Assembly: GCF_030450055.1 (NCBI RefSeq)
Contig: NZ_CP118480.1
Span: forward strand, 3,347,501-3,411,500
Direction: 5' to 3'
Length of the DNA stretch: 64,000 bases
From: Gallaecimonas kandeliae
GTDB taxonomy: Bacteria > Pseudomonadota > Gammaproteobacteria > Enterobacterales > Gallaecimonadaceae
Within the stretch, counting starts at the first letter, position 1. Every line of letters starts with the position of its first letter. Positions 7,611 to 15,200 of the stretch are shown piece after piece. The position numbers and the translations under genes are program-made. The notes beneath the pieces were generated by a model. That model saw only the letters and a program-made list of their open reading frames with translations, ran no database searches and was not told the origin of the DNA.

Positions 7611-7636
7611 GAGAAAAGAGGACATTCATCTTTAAT
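7611..7636. repeat. degenerate inverted element end
   Basis: The sequence gagaaaagaggacattcatc continuing with ttt is a diverged version of the left end (aaaataaaggacatccatct), in inverted orientation to the solo right ends. It separates the deaminase module from the PD-(D/E)xK-like module. Confidence 0.5.
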
Positions 7637-7648
7637 CCTTTAGGTATT

Positions 7649-8116
7649 CTAGGGTTTGGGATCCCACTGAGACCGCATCTGCAACAACCCTTCGTGCAGA
7701 TCTCCATGCTCGAAAAGCTCTTTGAATAAAGAGAGAATGACCTCGACTTTCGTACAGACCATTCGCGCATCCCATTCATCGTCTCCGAATAGAATGTTGC
7801 CTCTGTATGGCTCATCACCGCTCTCCCACCACTCAAGCAGCTCGCTCTTGGGATCAGTGGCTCGGGTTAATGCGACCAATGTACACTTTTCTGGTAACGC
7901 CTTCATAGAAAGCTGCCGGATAAAGGAGGCTCTTGGAGTAATTACAGAAACGCGAACAAAGCCGCCATTTCCGAAAACATCACGAATTGCTGATTCCATG
8001 CTTTCCCAAACCGGTCCCTCTATCGTTATTGCTGGAGGAGGATAGGTTTTATCCCTATAGCAGAGCTCCAGAATAGGCCCTGTATTGTCATCAGAAAAAT
8101 TACTATTTCCACTCAT
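7649..8116 (-). CDS. putative immunity protein for the deaminase toxin tip
   Basis: The protein of about 155 aa starts at MSGNSNFSDDNTGPILELCY; the ATG at 8116 overlaps the last codons of the deaminase tip by 14 bp, which is typical toxin/immunity spacing. It is acidic and Trp-rich (VWESMES, LEWWESGDEPYRGN, DDEWDARMV). Imm1-family proteins commonly accompany deaminase tips and show such Trp/Asp motifs, so Imm1 or a relative is possible, but I cannot confirm it from sequence alone. The frame is complete and ends QWDPKP. Confidence 0.6.
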   Translation of the reverse strand: MSGNSNFSDDNTGPILELCYRDKTYPPPAITIEGPVWESMESAIRDVFGNGGFVRVSVITPRASFIRQLSMKALPEKCTLVALTRATDPKSELLEWWESGDEPYRGNILFGDDEWDARMVCTKVEVILSLFKELFEHGDLHEGLLQMRSQWDPKP

Positions 8117-8492
8117 GGGAACCTCGAGTCCAAGTAAATGTTTTACCAGTCTCAGCTTCAACCAGCTTCAGACTATTTAGCCCTGCACGTTCAGCTGCTG
8201 CCATTATATTGGTAGACGATTGACAATAAGAGCATACTTCCTCTCCTCTAACAACAATTGACATATTACGACCACTAGTCAACCCCTTGTCATAAGCTCT
8301 TTGAATAACAGCGACCTCTGCGTGGGCGTTAGCCATTGTTGAGTTTGGCTTTCCAGGAGGAATCAGATCGGAAATTAATGTCGGTTTATTTGGGTCTGCA
8401 TCTACTGACGGACGCGCCGTTTGGTTAGTATCGACCAATACATTTCCGCCAATGTTTGCCTCTGCTGTTACCGTCACTTCGCTGTTGGCTCC
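8103..8492 (-). pseudogene. displaced nucleic-acid deaminase toxin tip
   Basis: About 130 residues carry the zinc-deaminase signature: ANAHAEVAVIQRAYDKG supplies the His and catalytic Glu, and GEEVCSYCQS supplies the two zinc Cys of the CxxC. This arrangement is typical of deaminase toxins in polymorphic systems, for example the BURPS668_1122-like group. Upstream, at 8493, the sequence switches abruptly to an out-of-frame piece of the PD-(D/E)xK-like tip, so no delivery domain and no convincing start codon remain (only a TTG created at the join). The catalytic core looks intact, making it a silent but possibly reusable warhead. Confidence 0.8.
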
Positions 8493-8594
8493 AATCAGCG
8501 CCAATGGCTTTCGCTGCCCTTTTGCTCAGTATGCTGTTTGGCGGTATACGGTAATCGTCTTTGCCAACCTTTTCAAAGACGGCTTTTTGGTTAT
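8493..8594 (-). pseudogene. 102-bp internal scrap of the PD-(D/E)xK-like toxin tip
   Basis: These 102 bp are the same as 7375-7476 by direct comparison. One end is joined out of frame to the deaminase tip; the other is cut by a solo element end directly after ggttat. The third version at 11471-11658 is cut at exactly the same base. Confidence 0.9.
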
Positions 8595-8690
8595 CAACTG
8601 AAGATGGGTGTCCTTTTTATTTCAAGGGGATCCTTTAAGCCTAGATCCCCACATCACAGCGTCAACTGAAGATGGGTGTCCTTTTTATTT
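8594..8690. repeat. two consecutive solo element right ends with REP-like hairpin
   Basis: A 27-bp end (tcaactgaagatgggtgtcc plus tttttat, 8594-8620) is followed by a 66-bp end (8624-8689) that includes the subterminal region. The second contains ggggatc at 8626-8632 and its exact complement gatcccc at 8644-8650, a 7-bp stem with an 11-nt loop, the kind of structure Y1/REP transposases recognise. No transposase coding sequence is present here. Confidence 0.75.
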
Positions 8691-8694
8691 TAAT

Positions 8695-8824
8695 AAGGCG
8701 TGTCCTGCACAGACACCAGCTCAGACCGAGGGCGAGTCGTCCGGCTACTCCTTCAGCCAAGGGAACCCTCTAAGCCTAGAACCCCGTATCACAGCGTCAA
8801 CTGAAGATGGGTGTCCTTTTTATC
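8695..8824 (-). mobile_element. remnant of a divergent Y1-transposase element
   Basis: It contains the upstream region and about the first 15 codons of the transposase in a diverged form (the start codon position reads ACG), then the right terminal region to tttttat. It ends abruptly at 8695 against the preceding solo end. Base differences from the three full copies show an older family member. Confidence 0.75.
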
Positions 8825-8842
8825 CCTTAATCTCCTAACTTG

Positions 8843-9259
8843 CTAAATAGATACAATTTCCAGTGAACCACCTCTATCTCGCAGCTCTTCCAGACACTCT
8901 CTTAATACACCAAGCAAATCACGCCCTGAACTGGTTACAAAGTAGTTTGACAAACTTGTTATATCGTCGCTTATGTCGTTACCCCACGGTGGAGAAGACT
9001 TTAAATCTTCAATATCCCAGACAACTTGATCTGGAGAGAGCCTACTAAGCTCAAGGGTAATGATAGCTAATTCTTCTAAAGCTTGTTTTGCATCATTTTG
9101 TTCCAACTTTCCCTGATAAAGCTTTTTAAGCAAACAAGGGAAGCGAGATCCCCAACCACTCCTTTCCAACCTGTAGCTGATTGTTGAAAAAAAAGCATGA
9201 AAAAAATCTTGCCCTCCAACTTCGTCTGTAACACTTCCTAATTTCAATCCTACAGTCAT
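8843..9259 (-). CDS. Imm70-family immunity protein
   Basis: The protein of about 138 aa starts at MTVGLKLGSVTDEVGGQDFF. The N-terminal block (MTVGLKxGSVT...FFHAFFSTISYRLE, GWGSRFPCL, LYQGKLEQNDAKQALEEL) is the Imm70 pattern as I know it. The ATG at 9259 follows the stop of a toxin tail by 4 bp; an upstream in-frame start at 9274 would lie within that tail. Imm70 proteins protect against polymorphic-toxin tips delivered by CDI, T6SS or Rhs proteins. The gene is full length, AT-rich like other cassettes, and now lacks its toxin except for about 23 residues. Confidence 0.85.
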   Translation of the reverse strand: MTVGLKLGSVTDEVGGQDFFHAFFSTISYRLERSGWGSRFPCLLKKLYQGKLEQNDAKQALEELAIITLELSRLSPDQVVWDIEDLKSSPPWGNDISDDITSLSNYFVTSSGRDLLGVLRECLEELRDRGGSLEIVSI

Positions 9260-9263
9260 GATT

Positions 9264-9335
9264 TCACCGTACAATATTAATGTCTTCAGCCTTTAGCGTT
9301 CCATTAGACTTTTCCACTATACGGCTGACAAAAGA
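9264..9335 (-). pseudogene. last ~23 codons of the toxin paired with Imm70
   Basis: The frame ends VEKSNGTLKAEDINIVR and stops 4 bp before the Imm70 start, the usual toxin/immunity spacing. Upstream it runs straight into the left terminal repeat of element copy 3, so the element has removed or displaced almost all of the toxin. Too little remains to identify the toxin class. Confidence 0.6.
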
Positions 9336-9339
9336 AAAT

Positions 9340-10580
9340 AAAGGACATCCATCTTCAGTCCATCCACGTTCAACACTACACCAGAGGAGCTTGTTGGCAA
9401 GGCTTTTGGCCATGGTCGATGGAGGGGCATTGGAAACCGGCTCAAAACAGTCCAAAGAGGCAGCACCCGTTCAGGCCGTTCGCCTAAGCAGAGCCTTGTT
9501 GATTGGCTAGAGCAGGAAGGCGCTCAGCCAGCTTTTATCGCCGGGCCACTAACCCGTCGTCGGTGATGGCTTTGGGCGTAGGCGGCCTGGGTATGCTGGT
9601 GTCCTATCACCGTACCTTTCGACAACTGATGGTGGCCTACGGCCAGCAGGAAGCTGTCGGCGTCCAGGCCCAGCCGCTGCAAGATGGCGGGGGTATCGGC
9701 GGTGATAAAACCCCGCTTGTCCTGCCGTTGAGCTCGGCCTGTCCAGTCCACCAGTTCGAGATAATCGGCCAGGGCAAAGGGAATGCCCTTGGGCATGTCC
9801 TTGCGGAAGTTGCCGACAAAGGGCAGCAGCGCCGGCTTGGGATTGCCGCTCTCAGGCTGGACCGCCCTCTCTGGCAACCGCTCTGACAAGGACACGTCCG
9901 GTGAATCCTCCGGCACCTCCACCACCTTGGCCCGAAGCGGGTTCAAATCCACGTAAGCCATGCAGGCCAGCAAGCCCGCTTCATCCAGTATCGCCTGGGA
10001 CTTGAAACGGCTTTCCCAAAAGCGGCCCTTGCAGTTGTCTTCTTCATTGGCCTTACGGGCAAGGTGTTCGTTGAGGCAGCGCATAAACCAGGACAGGTCG
10101 CATAGTCGTTGTCGCCAGTCATCAACCAGCTGCTGGGCAGCTTCCCGCTCAGCATCGGAGGTGCATTGACCAGCCTGATAGCGGCTGACCAAAAGTGGCA
10201 AGGAAAACAAACGGTTCCAGCGCCTTATCACATCCTCATCAGCCAAGACCTCAGCGGCCTTGGCGTCGATATGCACCACCAGATGATAGTGGTTGGCCAT
10301 CACCGCATAAGCGCAAAGTTCGATGGTGAACACCTCTTGCAGCTCGGCCAGCCGGGCCAACACCCACCCCTTGCGGTGGCTGTAGTCCTGGCCCGTCAGC
10401 TTGTCCTCACCGCACAGGAAAGCGCGGCGCACACAACGGCAGATGCAGTGGTAATAGGGCGTGTCCTGCACGGACACCAATTCAGAACGGGGACGGGTCA
10501 TCTGGCTACTCCTTCAGCCAAGGGGACCCTCTAAGCCTAGAACCCCGTATCACAGCGTCAACTGAAGATGGGTGTCCTTT
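9340..10580 (-). mobile_element. Y1-transposase element, copy 3 (intact, 1241 bp)
   Basis: The terminal repeats are aaaggacatccatcttcagt at 9340-9359 and actgaagatgggtgtccttt at 10561-10580, inverted with one mismatch. It contains one intact transposase gene. The flanks are A-rich on the left and T-rich on the right, with no obvious target duplication. It is the best reference copy for the family in this window. Confidence 0.9.
9524..10501 (-). CDS. Y1 (REP-associated tyrosine) transposase, copy 3
   Basis: This 325-aa protein has the same translation as the other two copies; a few bases differ silently. The HUH pair is in NHYHLVVHI and the candidate nucleophile in AYVDLNPLRA. It lies in the only copy with both terminal repeats and no interruption, so this is the copy most likely to be mobile and to act on the remnants. 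Confidence 0.9.
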   Translation of the reverse strand: MTRPRSELVSVQDTPYYHCICRCVRRAFLCGEDKLTGQDYSHRKGWVLARLAELQEVFTIELCAYAVMANHYHLVVHIDAKAAEVLADEDVIRRWNRLFSLPLLVSRYQAGQCTSDAEREAAQQLVDDWRQRLCDLSWFMRCLNEHLARKANEEDNCKGRFWESRFKSQAILDEAGLLACMAYVDLNPLRAKVVEVPEDSPDVSLSERLPERAVQPESGNPKPALLPFVGNFRKDMPKGIPFALADYLELVDWTGRAQRQDKRGFITADTPAILQRLGLDADSFLLAVGHHQLSKGTVIGHQHTQAAYAQSHHRRRVSGPAIKAG

Positions 10581-10587
10581 TTATTTT

Positions 10588-10630
10588 TAGAACCCCGTAT
10601 CACAGCGTCAACTGAAGATGGGTGTCCTTT
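10588..10630. repeat. solo element right end, directly after copy 3
   Basis: A second copy of the last 43 bp of the element (tagaaccccgtatcacagcg through gtccttt) follows 7 bp after copy 3. Its outer end truncates the partial gene at 10629-10838, giving that frame the added residues RGI and a TAA stop. Confidence 0.85.
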
Positions 10631-10838
10631 ATATCCCTCTTTTCAGCGCCGCGATTTTGGCTTCCGCCTTGGCAACGGCATCAGCTTGGTCTTCCCCTTC
10701 AAAGAAGTGTACCGATCCGTCTTCCAGTATCAGATAGGGTACCAACAGCTGTCCTGGAGTCTGGCTGTCGCCCATCAGCGCGCTGTAAGCCATAATGGTG
10801 CCCAGATATTGACCTACGCTCTTTTCTCTTTCACTCAT
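10629..10838 (-). pseudogene. truncated copy of the 160-aa cassette gene
   Basis: The first 66 residues match the protein at 6174-6656 with one difference seen (QTPG for QTQG), ending AKIAALK and then the element-derived RGI and stop. About 60 percent of the gene is missing. It shows that the block at about 6470-7476 was duplicated to 10630-11658 and then cut by an element end. Confidence 0.85.
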
Positions 10839-10869
10839 CTCTCACCTTGCCCTGGGCACAAAGGCCTTC

Positions 10870-11469
10870 CTAGAAATCAACCGGCGACACCAACTCCCCA
10901 GAACGGTATTTTTCCGCCAGGGGGATGGCCCTTTCGAAAAACTCCTGCTTAATCAGGGGAATAAAATTCAGGCGGTCTCCTCTTTCAAAAGCAGCTAAAT
11001 AGCCTTTTAATCGCTCGACGTCACCTTTAAGGATGCAGGCGGTGATATGGGTAAACTGCCAGCCGCCGCCACGGTCGTAAACATCGTAATGAATGCGCAG
11101 CTTGCGGGCGATATGCTCGGGTTTGAGCTGCTTTTCAAACCAGGAAAAGGCTTTAGCTTGTAACTCTGCGCCGGCGCTCTCTACCTCAAGAGGTCCATTC
11201 TCATTGATAACCTCTACATCGCCGGAGCTTGCCACAAAAAGATAAGAGCCTCTGTCAACGAAGACCGCTTCTTTGATGTCGATAAACCATCTAGGATTAC
11301 CAACAAGGCTTAGCCAGGATCGCTGCGCATTACGTAACGATTTCAGGTTGGGTCTCGCTTTCATGAATCCTTGCGTATCGTCTTTGATAGTAAAGGCCCA
11401 GTCACCGCCCCCTTCATTCACAAAAGGGTAGCGCGTCTTAAAATACTTGATCAGTTCCGCTTTTTTCAT
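10870..11469 (-). CDS. putative immunity protein, paralogue of the 6688-7287 gene
   Basis: This protein of about 199 aa starts MKKAELIKYFKTRYPFVNEG. From about residue 50 onward it is nearly identical to its sister; residues 5-45 differ clearly (WAFTIKDDTQGFMKARPN against WCFTFKDDEQGLLEGYPN), as does one short stretch near LKPEHIARKL. The homopolymer of the sister is absent. The patchwork suggests recombination between related immunity alleles. It follows a toxin scrap at 11471-11658 at the same spacing. Confidence 0.7.
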   Translation of the reverse strand: MKKAELIKYFKTRYPFVNEGGGDWAFTIKDDTQGFMKARPNLKSLRNAQRSWLSLVGNPRWFIDIKEAVFVDRGSYLFVASSGDVEVINENGPLEVESAGAELQAKAFSWFEKQLKPEHIARKLRIHYDVYDRGGGWQFTHITACILKGDVERLKGYLAAFERGDRLNFIPLIKQEFFERAIPLAEKYRSGELVSPVDF

Positions 11470-11470
11470 C

Positions 11471-11658
11471 TTATCCTCCCGAACCAGGGGCACGGTGAAT
11501 CAGGACAGGGATACCGTTGGGGTAACCGGCCTCCGCCACTGTCATCCCCGGCCTGTAATCAGCGCCAATAGCTTCTGCGGCCCTTGGGCTCAGTATGCTG
11601 TTTGGCGGTATACGGTAATCGTCTTTGCCAACCTTTTCAAAGACGGCTTTTTGGTTAT
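11471..11658 (-). pseudogene. C-terminal scrap of a PD-(D/E)xK-like toxin tip (third version)
   Basis: The sequence corresponds to 7289-7476 but with substitutions near 11570-11590, so it is an allele rather than an identical copy. It is cut at ggttat, the same base as the scrap at 8493-8594, by a solo element end. The catalytic PD...ExK segment is missing, so only the tail and the immunity gene remain. Confidence 0.8.
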
Positions 11659-11685
11659 CAACTGAAGATGGGTGTCCTTTTTATT
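11658..11685. repeat. solo element end
   Basis: A 28-bp end unit (tcaactgaagatgggtgtcc plus tttttatt) joins the toxin scrap on one side and a transposase remnant on the other. The junction with the scrap is base-for-base the same as the one at 8594. Confidence 0.85.
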
Positions 11686-11687
11686 GT

Positions 11688-11847
11688 CCCGGCGCACACA
11701 ACGGCAGATGCAGTGGTAATAGGGCGTGTCCTGCACGGACACCAATTCAGAACGGGGACGGGTCATCTGGCTACTCCTTCAGCCAAGGGGATCCTTTAAG
11801 CCTAGATCCCCACATCACAGCGTCAACTGAAGATGGGTGTCCTTTAT
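11688..11847 (-). mobile_element. remnant of the Y1-transposase element, chimeric end
   Basis: The first part matches the full copies through the transposase start (about 22 codons). The subterminal part switches to the variant with the perfect ggggatc/gatcccc hairpin (11787-11811) also seen at 8626-8650. The right terminal repeat follows. The mix of two variants points to recombination between element copies. Confidence 0.8.
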
Positions 11848-11896
11848 ATCTCTTTTATATCTCTTTTATATCTCTTTATATCTTTTATATCACTTT
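11848..11896. repeat. T/A-rich iterated tract between element end and cdiI
   Basis: About four imperfect copies of tatatctctttta follow the element end cctttatatc and run up to the stop codon of the cdiI-like gene. It resembles the tracts at 1474-1517 and 2083-2139, again made of iterated outermost element bases. Confidence 0.6.
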
Positions 11897-12262
11897 TTAT
11901 TTCCTAAGAACCAAGTTCTTCCATTCTTTAGCATACTCGCACGTTAGAGGTTTCATCAGCCTTACAGCCCTATTAAATTCAGAAGAATCACATTGGTTAA
12001 TTATTCCTTCTACATAACCAGTTGCAACTGCATTAGAAACATCATCATGACCTTCCATAAAAAACTCTACAACATCGAATATCCTTTCTAATTCACAGTC
12101 GTCAATATTGTCCATGTTTTCATAAACACACCTACCAAGAGCAGACAAAATTATTAATTCAGGAGGTTGATCAGGATGAAAAACAAAATTAATCTTATCA
12201 ATCTCCACCGAAGAAGTTGGTATTATTTCAAACGTCAGCTTTATTAATCTTTCAGATTTCAT
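11897..12262 (-). CDS. cdiI: immunity protein of the current CdiA toxin (CdiI)
   Basis: This 121-aa acidic soluble protein starts MKSERLIKLTFEIIPTSSVE, three bases after the cdiA stop codon, the standard position for CdiI. Being AT-rich like the cdiA tip, it appears to have arrived with it. The sequence (FHPDQPPELIILSALGRCVY, then acidic helices) resembles small immunity proteins of the DUF7674-like kind, but I am not certain of the family. It should bind and neutralise the toxin tip encoded at the 3' end of cdiA and protect sibling cells. Downstream is the iterated tract and an element remnant. Confidence 0.75.
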   Translation of the reverse strand: MKSERLIKLTFEIIPTSSVEIDKINFVFHPDQPPELIILSALGRCVYENMDNIDDCELERIFDVVEFFMEGHDDVSNAVATGYVEGIINQCDSSEFNRAVRLMKPLTCEYAKEWKNLVLRK

Positions 12263-12265
12263 ATT

Positions 12266-15200
12266 TCAATTACCTCCTAAGGCATCCTGCATATCTTTAA
12301 CGAGATTTTCCGCTGCAGCTTTATCCCCTGGAGATGCATCCGGATTCTTTTTTAACCAACTGTTAAGGAATGTTATAGCATTCTCTGCCTTCTCCGAGTG
12401 TGTCTTACCTTTCACTGTTTCACCGGTGGCACGCTCGTATCTAACTGCATCTGCCGTACTTCCAACACCAATAGTAGCATTATCTCTATATAGCTCACCT
12501 ATGAAGGACTGCAACGTAGAGTCCTTCACAACCGGTTTTTCGTTGTTTCGAATAAGCTCGTCTTTATAACTTTCAAAGGTCAGGCGGCTAAATGGAGAGC
12601 TGTATTTCTCTCTCTGGTTTAAATACCCAAAATCTCCCTCAGCATCGTAAGACCCATTATTACCACTGAAGTTAAGGCTGACTTTTTCCTCTTTCTTGAA
12701 GAGGCTAGGTAGCGCCTTGAGGCTAGGTAGTGCTTTGAGGCTGCCTGCCGCGGCATCTAGCCCTTCGAGGCCTGACGCGAAGGCTGCCACATAACCAAAA
12801 TACTCTTGCTGTTTTAATGCCGTCTCCCCTGCCATAGAGTCAGGCATACCGAAGCCTTTCCCTTCCCCTATCAATGAGTTTGTTTCAAACGGATTTTTCA
12901 ATGTTAGCAGGCTCACTGCCAATCCGGACGCCGACAAATTATTTGCCAACTGGGCGGACTCATACATTGAGTTGATAGCCCCCTTCAGGTGCCAACTGGC
13001 ATAATCACCAGCGTCGCCGCTCCTGACAACATTGGCACCCGCATCCTGATAGAGTTGGCCTAACTGGTAGCTTTGAGCCTCAGTTCCGTATTGGACTTCG
13101 TCATTAAAGTTTGGCGTGCTGAAGACATCCGCATCATGACTGTAAGCCCCCACCCGGTAATCCACAGCCCCTTGGTCAGCCGAACTCTGGAATACGCTAT
13201 CTAATCCATTGGGATCGTAAGAGTGTTGGCTGCTTGGCAGATCAGGTGATTCACCAATGGCCGGCAAATCGAAGGACACACCGTTGTCCTTTGCCCATTT
13301 GTCATTTTCTTGCTCATCTTTTACAAATTGGGCTTCCTGTTTTTCACCTTCGGCTTGGAGACGAGATTGGATGCCCGCCGTTACAGCATCGGCATTACCA
13401 TTCTTGATGTTGAGACTATCCGAATTGACTCTTGCATCCCGCTCTTCTGGCGGCATGTCAGGAAAGTATTCATCGTAGAAATCGGTAAGGGCTTTTTTGA
13501 TATCGCCCCCTGTTTCCACGACTGCCTTGATGGAAGTGCCAAAGTCTTTTGCGATTTGGGCACGCCCCTCCTCACTCAACAACCTGTGGTCCAAGGTGAC
13601 ATCCACATCCCCCTTGCTGCGGTGGATGCTGTAGAAGTCCTTGTTTTGTTTGTCGGTGTCGCGGTTGAGGCCGGCGACATCGTCGCTGCTGCCGCCGACG
13701 CTGACACTGCCCTGGCCCAGGGTGGCCAAGGTCTTGCTCTTGTCGTAGTCGCTGCTGTTGTGGACCCCCAGGTTGCTGGTGTTGGCCTGGATGTCGTTAC
13801 CCTGGCTGTCCTTGGGCTTGACGGCGTTGCCGCCACCACCGATGGAGACGCTGGTGCTGAGGGACAGGCTGTTGCTGGTCTGGTAATGGCTGTCGGTGAG
13901 GTTGGTGAAGTCCAGGGAGCCGGTGCTGAGGTTCAACAGGCCCAGATCCTTGCCCTGGTCGTCCACAGAGGCGATCAGGGAGCCGTCCAGCTGGGTATGG
14001 CCGCCGACGTCGATGTTGGTCTGGCCACCGGCGGTGATGCTGGAGAGCACCGTTTCCTTGTTCAGGTAGCGGCCGTTGCTGACGTTGAAGCCGCCGTTGG
14101 CCCCCGCGACCCCGGCGGTTTTACCTACGACCATGGCACCACCGGATTGACCCTGCTGGGTCAGGAAGCTGCCCGCCTTGTTGAGGGTGCTGTTTTCTTT
14201 CGCCGCGACACCGTTGAAGCTGACGCCGCCACTGAGGCCAAAGCCGTGGTTGGAGCCTGAGGCCCGGTTCTGCATCGAGGTCAGGGTCAGGTCGCCACCG
14301 ATGTTGGCCGTCAGGCTGTTGTCGGCACGGATGTTGGCCCCTTCGAGGTCGGCGTCACCCTTGACGTCCATCAGCAGGTCACCGGCCTGGAGCTGGGCGT
14401 TGCTGTAGGTGGTGCTGTGGTCCCGCTGCTGGCTCTGGTCGTAACTGGCGTTGACCGCAGGGCCGCCGGCGGCAGCCCCCCAGACGGTCTGGCTGATATT
14501 GACGTGGCCATGCTGGCTGCTGCTGCTGCTGTCGCTGGTGCTGACGCCGGCCTGCATGTTGAGGGAACCCACATCCAGGTTCATGCCGGCGGCGGCGCTG
14601 ATGCCGGAGCCCTGCACCAACAGCTGGCCGTCGTCGGCGGTCTGGATGGCGACGTTCTGGCCGGACAGGGTGGAGCCGACCGAGGTGGTCTGATCCAGCT
14701 GGCTCTTGGTCTTGGTGGCGTCGATATCCAGCTGCACCCCGGCGTTGAAGCCGTAGGTGGCGGTGCTGCTGGCCGCCGTGGCCGTCTGCTGGACCAGCAG
14801 GGTGATCTTGCTGGTGAGGTTGGCGCCGGCCAGGGCTATGTCGCTCAGGTACAAGCCCTTGTCGTCCGCCAGGCTGTCGATCTGCTCCTGGAGATCGTCG
14901 ATATCGCCCTGATTGACCCCCGGCTCGCCGTTGGCCAGCTGCTGCTTGAGGCTGGCGAGCTGGTCTTTGAGCTGGTCCTGTTGGCGCTCGTATTCCTTGT
15001 AGCTGCGCTTGGCCTTTTCCACCTGCTTGCGGGCGTCGTTGACGGCTTTGGCCGCCAGGGCGACTTCCGCCGCCTGGTGGGTGACAAAGACGCTGACCTC
15101 GGCCTTGCCGTCGGTGCTGCTGCTCTGCTGGGTCAGGGTGTTGATGGCATCCGTTACCAGCACGCTGCCGCCGGCCTTGATGGCCAGGTCACCTTGGCCG

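Noticed and set aside
8493-8504. TTG at 8504 as the real start of the deaminase gene
   Set aside because: It is created by the join to a scrap of another toxin in a different reading frame and has no ribosome site, so it is not a native start.
1440-11847. Recurring 27-bp sequence suggestive of a CRISPR-like array
   Set aside because: The copies are irregularly spaced, occur in both orientations, and correspond to the outer end of the transposase element. There are no uniform spacers and no cas genes.
12266-13200. VENN pretoxin motif before the CdiA tip
   Set aside because: I looked for VENN or a close variant in the last ~700 residues and did not see one. The tip boundary was placed instead by the base-composition change and the loss of FHA repeats.
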